NCBI GenBank assembly: GCA_023443145.1
Contig: JAEZVS010000177.1
Coordinates: 1 to 7,789 of the forward strand
Length of the DNA: 7,789 nt
Reading direction: 5' to 3'
Source: Bacillota bacterium
GTDB lineage: Bacteria > Bacillota > Peptococcia > Peptococcales > Peptococcaceae
Both the position numbers and the translations under genes were made by a program. The notes under the pieces were generated by a model. It was not told the DNA's origin. It saw only the letters and a program-made list of their open reading frames with translations, and searched no databases. This document shows positions 1 to 4,973 of the stretch, piece after piece. Position 1 is the first letter of the stretch, and each line of letters starts with the position of its first letter.

Positions 1-183
1 GGAGAAGTGCTTCAACGAGATGCGGCACAAAATGATTGGCAGTTGGTGCTGGATGGCAGTGAAAAGGATTTGGTGGCCTATTATGCCTGGTTTGAAAAAG
101 AAGCAGGGGTGGCGCATATCACCGGAATGGAGTTGAAGCCCCATGAACAGGAAAAACGAATGGTCATTGGCTTCGTCTGGTAA
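1..183 (+). CDS. PilO/GspM-like pilus or secretion assembly protein, 3' end only
   Basis: This is an open frame from base 1 to a TAA at 181-183, giving the last 60 residues of a protein whose start lies outside the window. The visible part has a strand (WQLVLDGS), a helix (EKDLVAYYAWFEKEAG), a strand (VAHITGMELKP) and a final strand (RMVIGFVW). That order fits the C-terminal half of the ferredoxin-like fold of PilO and GspM, inner-membrane proteins that link the cytoplasmic platform of type IV pili or type II secretion to the periplasm. Its 3' end overlaps the next gene, which has a pilin-like N-terminal membrane segment, and this supports a pilus/competence operon. The frame is convincing as coding; the family call rests on the secondary-structure pattern and context, because no strict motif is visible. 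Confidence 0.6.
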   Translation, partial: GEVLQRDAAQNDWQLVLDGSEKDLVAYYAWFEKEAGVAHITGMELKPHEQEKRMVIGFVW

Positions 184-973
184 GCGGCGGGCCTCTGCGT
201 TGATTCTGGTTCTCATGGTGCTGATGTTTTTTGCTTTGTTGACGGCATTTTTGGCGGCATTGGCACAAAACGATATGTGGCGCCGGGATGCATCCTTCGA
301 TGCCGCACGATGGCAAGCCACTAAAGAGGGGGCAATCGCGTGGGCTATGGCCAATTTGCCGGATGAATGGCCGGATAAGAGCGGACATGCCTTTTTTACT
401 GATATGCTAAACGGTGTAAATTTTACGGCAACATTGCATCGTTCGTCTCAGTCGTCGCCGTTTCCGGTGGATTTGTCGGTGACCATGGTAGATCCTGACG
501 ATCATTTGACGCGTAAGGTGCGGTTGAAGGGATTGGCTTTTCATTCTCCCTGGCGGCTTGAAACCGATCGGCCGGCGAGACTTTATCTGAAAGCGCCCGA
601 TCCTCATATCCGGTGGAACCAGCATCCGCCTGAACGTTTGGTCGTGGCCGACAGCGGGAGCGTATCGCTTTCGGTTGCCAATACGCTTTTCGATTTGCAT
701 TGTCATGCGCCTGAAACCAAGATTCTTCAGCCCTTCACTGTGCAGGAGACAGCTATTTTTGATGGAGATTTGGTCTTGGATGGGGCCGTCACAGCAAAAA
801 AAGTTTATGTGGCCGGTCATCTTCATTTTGGAGAAAAGGGCAGTATCACTGCAGAAGACATCATTTTGGGAACGGAAGCCGATGACGATCAGCGCTCTCG
901 CATGAAAGGCCAGATCACGGTGGCCCATCCGGAAGAGATGCCTCTTCAATACTACATCAATCCGTTGGTTTGA
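143..973 (+). CDS. Membrane-anchored PilX-like pilus-associated protein
   Basis: This encodes 276 residues. The ATG at 143 has a GGAG site at 129-132, ten bases upstream, and lies inside the preceding gene, giving a 41-nt overlap typical of translational coupling. A basic stretch (KRR, residues 14-16) precedes one long hydrophobic helix, about residues 18-41, as in PilX-type minor pilin or pilus-accessory proteins. There is no clear prepilin peptidase site (no G followed by F/M and a glutamate at +5), so cleavage is doubtful. The rest would lie outside the inner membrane: a helix around 45-72, a mixed region at 90-150, and about residues 200-243 with short alternating strands separated by G/D turns, resembling a small beta-helix. 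The only cysteine is in the LHCHAP stretch (Cys187). I infer a role in the type IV pilus/competence apparatus from the upstream PilO-like fragment. No specific family can be named with certainty. Confidence 0.65.
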   Translation: MNRKNEWSLASSGKRRASALILVLMVLMFFALLTAFLAALAQNDMWRRDASFDAARWQATKEGAIAWAMANLPDEWPDKSGHAFFTDMLNGVNFTATLHRSSQSSPFPVDLSVTMVDPDDHLTRKVRLKGLAFHSPWRLETDRPARLYLKAPDPHIRWNQHPPERLVVADSGSVSLSVANTLFDLHCHAPETKILQPFTVQETAIFDGDLVLDGAVTAKKVYVAGHLHFGEKGSITAEDIILGTEADDDQRSRMKGQITVAHPEEMPLQYYINPLV

Positions 974-1047
974 TTTTTGACATAACGGCCACGATGTGTG
1001 GTGTTTTTTCTGTGATGGCGGCTGGGGTGTCCGCTGAGACGGACAGC

Positions 1048-1056
1048 TGATATGAT
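1048..1056 (+). promoter_or_regulatory. Extended -10 promoter for the M24 peptidase gene
   Basis: TGATATGAT contains an extended -10 (TGN followed by TATGAT). The hexamer 17 nt upstream (1028-1033, TGTCCG) is a poor -35, which an extended -10 can tolerate. A start at about 1063 would leave a leader of about 26 nt before the ATG at 1089. A short palindrome, AAGGC-TCAG-GCCTT (1058-1071), covers the predicted start point and could be a small operator or a leader hairpin. Another perfect stem, TGTCCG/CGGACA (1028-1045, 6-nt loop), lies just upstream but has no T-run, so it is not an obvious terminator for the pilus operon. Confidence 0.45.
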
Positions 1057-1077
1057 AAAGGCTCAGGCCTTATATGG

Positions 1078-1082
1078 AAGGA
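1078..1082 (+). promoter_or_regulatory. Ribosome binding site that fixes the peptidase start
   Basis: AAGGA lies six bases before the ATG at 1089. An in-frame ATG at 1074 would put this site inside the coding sequence and has no Shine-Dalgarno sequence of its own, so 1089 is preferred. Confidence 0.8.
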
Positions 1083-1088
1083 TATATT

Positions 1089-2171
1089 ATGACAAAGAAC
1101 AATCGCATAAAGAAACTACAATCTATTTTAACAGGTCCGGATGCGCCGGCCGATGCCATTCTTATTCAGTCTGCAGAAAACCGTCGTTATTACTGTGGCT
1201 TCACGGGCACTTTCGGCTATCTTTTGGTGAGCAGAGACGACGCCTGGTTTTTAACCGACTCGCGCTACACTGAACAGGCCAAAATGGAAACAGCGCCCAT
1301 TCATCAAGTGGCTTTGGGACGGTATAATCCCGCCACCAGTATTCGGCTTTTAGCTGAAGCGCATCATCTCGAGGTGATCGGCTTTGAAGGCAATCGGATG
1401 ACGTACGACACGTATTTTAAATTGACGCGCCATTTCGGGAGAGCCAATTTGGTGGATCTCTCTAAAGAAATAGACGGTTTTCGTCGTATTAAAGATGCGG
1501 AAGAAATTGAAACACTTCGTCAAGCCGAAGCCATCGGCGATGCAGCTTTTGCCCATGTGTGCAGGCTTCTTCGTCCGGGCGTCACAGAACGGGAGATGGC
1601 TCTGGAATTGGCTTTTTTCATGCAGCGTCATGGTGCCACCGGTCTCAGTTTCGATACCATTGTAGCCAGTGGCGTGCGCTCGGCATTACCCCATGGTGTG
1701 GCCAGCGATAAAAAAATTGAAAAAGGAGATTTGGTGGTGATGGATTTTGGCTGCGTGTATCAAGGTTATTGCTCGGATATGACCCGTACCGTGGCCGTCG
1801 GTGATCCCGATGAAGAGATGAAAAATCTCTATAACATGGTGTTGGGTGCGCAGTTGGCGGCGCTTTCAGCGGTGCGTTCAGATGTATTGGGTAAGGATGT
1901 GCATCAGGTGGCGGTGGATTATTTTGAACGTGAAGGCATGGCGGCTTATTTCGGTCATGGATTGGGCCATTCGGTGGGGCTCAATATTCATGAAGCGCCG
2001 ACCTTCTCGCCGGCGTCCCAGGATGCCATCCCTTCCGGTACGGTGATTACAGTAGAACCCGGTCTTTATGTGCCGGGGAAAGGCGGCGTGCGCATTGAAG
2101 ATCTGATTGTGGTGACCGATGACGGTTACGATAATTTAACGCAGTCTTCGAAAGAGTTGCTCATTTTGTAA
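1089..2171 (+). CDS. M24-family Xaa-Pro aminopeptidase (YqhT/PapA-like)
   Basis: This is a 360-residue cytoplasmic metallopeptidase predicted to remove the N-terminal residue from peptides that have proline second. The N-terminal part, about residues 8-128, is a creatinase/prolidase N-domain (VSRDDAWFLTDSRY is typical). The C-terminal pita-bread domain runs from about 140 to 357. All five expected metal ligands are present: Asp219 (VVMDFG), Asp230 (SDMTRT), His294 (second His of GHGLGH), Glu323 (VEPGLY) and Glu337 (RIED). The catalytic histidines His202 (LPHG) and His301 (NIHEAP) are also there. Length matches Bacillus YqhT/PapA (about 353 residues), which likewise precedes efp, so orthology is likely. 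PapA-type aminopeptidase versus PepQ dipeptidase cannot be settled from motifs. The gene has its own extended -10 promoter, and the reading frame appears intact. Confidence 0.92.
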   Translation: MTKNNRIKKLQSILTGPDAPADAILIQSAENRRYYCGFTGTFGYLLVSRDDAWFLTDSRYTEQAKMETAPIHQVALGRYNPATSIRLLAEAHHLEVIGFEGNRMTYDTYFKLTRHFGRANLVDLSKEIDGFRRIKDAEEIETLRQAEAIGDAAFAHVCRLLRPGVTEREMALELAFFMQRHGATGLSFDTIVASGVRSALPHGVASDKKIEKGDLVVMDFGCVYQGYCSDMTRTVAVGDPDEEMKNLYNMVLGAQLAALSAVRSDVLGKDVHQVAVDYFEREGMAAYFGHGLGHSVGLNIHEAPTFSPASQDAIPSGTVITVEPGLYVPGKGGVRIEDLIVVTDDGYDNLTQSSKELLIL

Positions 2172-2188
2172 ATGAGAAGCAAAACCTC

Positions 2189-2217
2189 TGGATAAAATCT
2201 GTCACTTGGGATATAAT
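2189..2217 (+). promoter_or_regulatory. Sigma-A-type promoter for efp
   Basis: The -35 is TGGATA (2189-2194, 4 of 6 matches to TTGACA), the spacer is 17 bp, and the -10 is a perfect TATAAT (2212-2217). The predicted start near 2224 leaves a leader of about 32 nt. The promoter sits directly after the peptidase stop codon, so efp can be expressed apart from the peptidase. Confidence 0.82.
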
Positions 2218-2255
2218 AACTACGAATCTGCAACGACACATAGGAGGAATAGTGA

Positions 2256-2813
2256 ATGATCTCATCAAACGATTTTAGACCTGGTTTAACCATCGAATTA
2301 AATGGCGATCCCTGCCAGGTTATTGAATTTCAGCACGTGAAGCCGGGAAAAGGCGCTGCCTTTGTGCGTACAAAAGTACGTAATTTAAAAACCGGATCCA
2401 CCACTGAAATGACTTTCCGTGGCGGCGAAAAGGTGCCGAAAGCCACCTTAGACAGACGCCAAATGCAATACCTTTATTTTGACGGTGATGGCTATGTTTT
2501 CATGGATAACCAGACCTACGATCAAATCAGCCTTACGGCAGATCAGCTTGACGGCAGTGAAAAATTCCTGAAGGAAAATATGGACTGCCAAGTCACCTCC
2601 TATCAGGGAAAAGTGCTTGGTATTGAATTGCCCACCACGGTGGAATTGGAAGTGATTGAAACCGAACCGGGAATCAAAGGCGATACTGCATCGGGCGGCT
2701 CGAAACCGGCCAAGATGGAAACGGGCGTCATGGTGAATGTTCCGTTCTTTGTCAATACCGGAGATGTGCTGCGTATCGATACCAGAACCGGTGCCTATAT
2801 AGAGCGTGCCTAA
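2256..2813 (+). CDS. efp: Elongation factor P
   Basis: This is the full-length, 185-residue EF-P. It binds between the ribosomal P and E sites and speeds peptide-bond formation at consecutive prolines. The start is secured by AGGAGG (2242-2247), eight bases before ATG. The three beta-barrel domains are present: a KOW-like N-domain (about 1-62), a central OB domain (about 66-125) and a C-terminal OB domain (about 130-185), ending in the usual RTGAYIERA. The tip of domain I reads [10 protein letters not shown] with Lys32 in place. This is the residue modified with beta-lysine in Escherichia coli and with 5-aminopentanol in Bacillus subtilis; the PGKGAA loop resembles the Bacillus form. No modification enzyme is encoded nearby. 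It is likely co-transcribed with the small acidic gene 25 nt downstream. Confidence 0.98.
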   Translation: MISSNDFRPGLTIELNGDPCQVIEFQHVKPGKGAAFVRTKVRNLKTGSTTEMTFRGGEKVPKATLDRRQMQYLYFDGDGYVFMDNQTYDQISLTADQLDGSEKFLKENMDCQVTSYQGKVLGIELPTTVELEVIETEPGIKGDTASGGSKPAKMETGVMVNVPFFVNTGDVLRIDTRTGAYIERA

Positions 2814-2823
2814 CGACCCAATG

Positions 2824-2829
2824 AAAGGA
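2824..2829 (+). promoter_or_regulatory. Ribosome binding site that fixes the start of the acidic protein
   Basis: AAAGGA lies nine bases before the ATG at 2839. The frame is also open upstream, with a GTG at 2806 (inside efp) and an ATG at 2821, but neither has a Shine-Dalgarno sequence at a useful distance, so 2839 is the best start. Confidence 0.75.
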
Positions 2830-2838
2830 CGACCGAAG

Positions 2839-3183
2839 ATGAATAACGCCGAACATGTTGCTTATTTACGCGGACTTGCAGAAGGACTTGGCCTCACCGG
2901 CGATCAAAGCCAAGGGGGCAAATTCTATGAAGAATTGCTGAACTGCCTGGAGGTGCTCTCCCAAGATTTTGAACAGTTGAAAAAAGAGCACGATACTCTT
3001 GCCGGTTATGTGGATCAAATGGATCAGGCCTTGGCTGAAGTGGAAGAAGAACTGGATCCTTTTTATGACGATCTTGATTTTCTCTCAGATTCTTGCTGCT
3101 GCGATGATGAGTTTGATTTGGATGATTTTGAATTGGATGATGAAGACATCATCGACTTGGAAAAAGAAGAAGAAAACAAATAG
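2839..3183 (+). CDS. Small acidic CD1247-like protein of unknown function
   Basis: This encodes 114 residues. Residues 4-36 (EHVAYLRGLAEGLGL, then KFYEELLNCLEVL) match the N-terminal CD1247-type domain found in small Firmicutes proteins, often near efp; its function is unknown to me. A helix of probable coiled-coil character covers about residues 37-72. From residue 71 on, half of the residues (22 of 44) are Asp or Glu, with three consecutive cysteines at 86-88 and one more at Cys36. The tail is probably disordered or metal-binding. There is no signal peptide or membrane segment, so it is likely cytoplasmic. It is the last gene before a strong terminator and shares the efp promoter. The family call is by remembered N-terminal pattern; no role can be stated. 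Confidence 0.8.
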   Translation: MNNAEHVAYLRGLAEGLGLTGDQSQGGKFYEELLNCLEVLSQDFEQLKKEHDTLAGYVDQMDQALAEVEEELDPFYDDLDFLSDSCCCDDEFDLDDFELDDEDIIDLEKEEENK

Positions 3184-3198
3184 GCTGTTTTCGTTTAT

Positions 3199-3230
3199 GC
3201 CTGCTCAATTTCTTTTGAGCAGGCTTTTTT
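3199..3230 (+). terminator. Rho-independent terminator of the efp unit
   Basis: There is a perfect 10-bp stem, GCCTGCTCAA (3199-3208) with TTGAGCAGGC (3215-3224), a 6-nt loop and six T residues (3225-3230). It begins 16 nt after the stop codon of the acidic protein. There is no T-run on the opposite strand, so it acts in the + direction only. Confidence 0.95.
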
Positions 3231-3241
3231 GATGGGCTATT

Positions 3242-3337
3242 ATGTCAATTCAAAGTCGTGTGGTTTCTCGTGGTTGTATGCCTAAGCAGAGTGAAGAAGA
3301 GCTGAACGGAAGTGCTGTCGAATCAGCGATCAAATGA
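3242..3337 (+). CDS. Possible small ORF of 31 codons, unrecognised
   Basis: ATG at 3242 opens a frame of 31 codons ending in TGA at 3335-3337 (begins MSIQSRVVSRGCMPK, ends SAVESAIK). A weak GATGGG (3231-3236) lies five bases upstream. The codons resemble those of the neighbours and the composition changes sharply to A/T-rich right after the stop. Against it: it follows a strong terminator with no visible promoter, and a frame this short occurs easily by chance. It has no recognisable motif or membrane segment. It could equally be a gene remnant or non-coding. Confidence 0.2.
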   Translation: MSIQSRVVSRGCMPKQSEEELNGSAVESAIK

Positions 3338-3381
3338 TTCAAAAAGAAGATTAAAAAATTTTCAGAAATATCATTCAAAAA
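3334..3381. repeat. 12-nt direct repeat in an A-tract region
   Basis: ATGATTCAAAAA (3334-3345) and ATCATTCAAAAA (3370-3381) differ at one base and are 36 nt apart. Between them is a run of six A residues (3353-3358), so A-runs are centred near 3343, 3355 and 3379, about one helical turn or a multiple apart. The segment lies upstream of the promoter at 3404-3432 and may bend DNA or bind a regulator. Confidence 0.5.
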
Positions 3382-3403
3382 TATTAACTTGTGTTTTAAT
3401 GCA

Positions 3404-3432
3404 TGGACAGAAAAAAGGGTATGTGGTATATT
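3404..3432 (+). promoter_or_regulatory. Promoter of the YtoI-like gene
   Basis: The -35 is TGGACA (3404-3409, 5 of 6), the spacer is 17 bp, and the -10 is TATATT (3427-3432, 5 of 6), preceded by TGG to give an extended -10. The predicted start is near 3439. A/T-rich sequence just upstream could act as an UP element. Confidence 0.8.
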
Positions 3433-3433
3433 A

Positions 3434-3463
3434 CAAATGATTTTTAGATGGTTTTATCATTTG
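3434..3463. repeat. 8-bp inverted repeat at the predicted transcription start, possible operator
   Basis: CAAATGAT (3434-3441) and ATCATTTG (3456-3463) are perfect inverted copies with 14 nt between them; their centres are 22 bp apart, about two helical turns. They cover the predicted start near 3439, a usual place for a repressor site. A third CAAATGAT copy is at 3331-3338. The arms could also form a weak hairpin in the leader RNA. Confidence 0.45.
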
Positions 3464-3543
3464 GATTCTATAACTTTTTTATTGTTACCAGCATCTGTGA
3501 TGGGCACATATTGAGCGCCGTTTATTGTGCGCTGTATCCTGAC

Positions 3544-3550
3544 AAGGAGG
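3544..3550 (+). promoter_or_regulatory. Ribosome binding site that fixes the YtoI-like start
   Basis: AAGGAGG is nine bases before the ATG at 3560. The frame extends upstream to a GTG at 3527, but that start would place this strong site inside the gene and has no Shine-Dalgarno sequence of its own. Confidence 0.9.
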
Positions 3551-3559
3551 AATTATCCC

Positions 3560-4867
3560 ATGTCTCAGACCAAACACCAGCAAGTCATTGCTCATATTGA
3601 ATCGCTTACTGTAGGCGAAAAAGTATCGGTGCGCCAATTGGCCCGCGAATTGGGCGTTAGTGAAGGTACTGTGTACCGCGCCATCAAAGAAGCGGAAAAT
3701 CAAGGATATGTGACGTCTATTCCCAAAGTAGGCACGCTGCGCATCGAAAAAAAGAAAGACAGAACCATTGAAAGTCTTACCTATCATGAACTGAGTCTGC
3801 TCTTGGAAGGGCGATTTTTATCAGGAGTGGATCATAAAGACGATGTGCCTAAGAATTACTATGTGGCTTTGCACACTGCCGATTTGGATTCAGCCCGTGT
3901 GTCATCCAATACCTTGCTTATTACATCGGGGAATGAGGAAATCATTCGACAGGCTGTCAAGCGTGGTATTCCTATATTGGTGGCGGGGCACGAAAACATC
4001 AGCAACATGAATTTTGAATTTCATGAAACCGATGCGCCCATTGTCTTGGTTTGTCCCCATCAAATATTTGAACTCATTTCTCTTATCAATAAAACCATAT
4101 TCGAACGTGTAAAGCGTCGCGATTTTGTGATGGTGAGCGACGTGATGAGTGAAAAGCCGTTCTTCATGCAAGAAACGGACTGCGTAGGTGATTATTTCCG
4201 TCTCTCCAAATCAGCAGGACACAGCCGTTTTCCGGTTTTGAATGAGCAGGGAATGTTGGTGGGCCTTTGCACAGCGCGTCATGTGGCCAATCAAACCGAA
4301 GAAAAACCGATTCGGGAAGTGATGCAGCCGCATCCGGTTGTGGCCAAGCCTGACGATATGATGAGTTATTTGGCGCGTCTATTCGTATTGGAAGAAGCGG
4401 AAATCATTCCGATTTTGTCTCTGGAAGATCAGCTGGTGGGTGTGGTCACCCGTCAAGATGTCATTGAAGCTCTGCAAACCACGCAAAAACAGCCGCAGTT
4501 TGGGGATGCGGTGGATATTTTGGTGCTTTCCGGCTTTGATTTAAAAGAGCGTGAACCTGAAGTAGAAATTGTCGGTCCGATAACCGACTTTATGTTGGAC
4601 GAAACAGGTGAAGCCAGTATCGGTAATTTAACGATTATTGCAACCAATGCCGCCACCATTGCGGTGCGCTTAAAGGAAAACCTTATCTATCAAGCGGTGC
4701 AGGTAAACACACAAGTGTATGAACCTATTGTGGAAGATATGGTGATTCATGTGCGGGTATCTCTTTATATGCTGCGAGGACGAGAAGTGCAAGCCACCGT
4801 GCGCCTTATTTCTGAAGGCGTGGTGGTGGGCCTTTCGACCATGCTTCTCCTGCCAACAGGAAAATGA
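3560..4867 (+). CDS. ytoI: YtoI-like regulator: winged HTH, DRTGG-like, CBS pair, hotdog domain
   Basis: This encodes 435 residues and is soluble, with no signal or membrane segment. Domain order: a GntR-type winged helix-turn-helix at about 5-62 (VSVRQLARELGVSEGTVYRAI, then a wing near GTLRI); a DRTGG-like domain at about 68-182; two CBS motifs at about 192-245 (VMSEKP to LVGLCTARHV) and 252-306 (REVMQPHPVV to LVGVVTRQDV); and a hotdog/thioesterase-like domain at about 335-433. This architecture and length match Bacillus YtoI, which also lies near dnaE. CBS pairs usually bind adenine nucleotides, so a nucleotide-sensing transcription factor is a fair inference, but no regulon or ligand is known to me. 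The DRTGG part is diverged: the GNR-type motif reads SGNEE and the second glycine motif reads VAGHE. The hotdog domain shows no clear catalytic acid. An inverted repeat at its promoter makes self-regulation possible. Confidence 0.9.
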   Translation: MSQTKHQQVIAHIESLTVGEKVSVRQLARELGVSEGTVYRAIKEAENQGYVTSIPKVGTLRIEKKKDRTIESLTYHELSLLLEGRFLSGVDHKDDVPKNYYVALHTADLDSARVSSNTLLITSGNEEIIRQAVKRGIPILVAGHENISNMNFEFHETDAPIVLVCPHQIFELISLINKTIFERVKRRDFVMVSDVMSEKPFFMQETDCVGDYFRLSKSAGHSRFPVLNEQGMLVGLCTARHVANQTEEKPIREVMQPHPVVAKPDDMMSYLARLFVLEEAEIIPILSLEDQLVGVVTRQDVIEALQTTQKQPQFGDAVDILVLSGFDLKEREPEVEIVGPITDFMLDETGEASIGNLTIIATNAATIAVRLKENLIYQAVQVNTQVYEPIVEDMVIHVRVSLYMLRGREVQATVRLISEGVVVGLSTMLLLPTGK

Positions 4868-4973
4868 GGTTAATGCGAAGGTTCCAAATTTGATTTGCGC
4901 TGATTTTTAAATCATAGCCTGAAAACGAGTGATGCTCGAACAATATGTGTCTTTGTTTTAGAAAGGGATAGCA

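Larger units (their letters stand above)
3231..3559. other. Structured 329-nt intergenic control region
   Basis: This gap falls into three parts. Bases 3231-3337 have coding-like composition and hold one possible 31-codon ORF. Bases 3338-3403 are strongly A/T-rich with A-runs spaced about 12 nt apart and a 12-nt direct repeat. Bases 3404-3559 contain a promoter, an inverted repeat at the predicted start point and a leader of about 120 nt. Within the leader, AGCGC (3514-3518) can pair with GCGCT (3529-3533), or GCACA (3504-3508) with TGTGC (3526-3530); the two pairings exclude each other. I recognise no known riboswitch, tRNA or T-box element here. Confidence 0.7.

Noticed and set aside
407..949. 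180-codon minus-strand frame opposite the PilX-like gene
   Set aside because: The composition is rich in His, Arg and Ile as expected for an antisense shadow. The plus-strand frame has a good ribosome site and a clear membrane segment.
977..982. Perfect TTGACA just after the stop of the PilX-like gene, as a -35 for the peptidase
   Set aside because: No acceptable -10 lies 16-18 nt downstream (GGTGTT and its neighbours). The extended -10 at 1048-1056 is a better candidate.
1028..1045. TGTCCG/CGGACA hairpin as the terminator of the pilus operon
   Set aside because: The stem is only 6 bp and no T-run follows.
2160..2176. Perfect 7-bp hairpin CTCATTT-TGT-AAATGAG over the peptidase stop codon, as a terminator
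   Set aside because: It is A/T-rich and followed by AGCAAAACC, not a T-run, so it lacks the form of a rho-independent terminator.
2806..2838. Upstream GTG/ATG starts for the acidic protein
   Set aside because: Neither has a Shine-Dalgarno sequence at a useful spacing; ATG 2839 does, and the CD1247-like match begins right after it.
3403..3447. 14-codon ORF starting ATGGACAGAAAA in the promoter region
   Set aside because: It overlaps the -35 and -10 elements and would start upstream of the predicted transcription start, so it could not be translated from that transcript.
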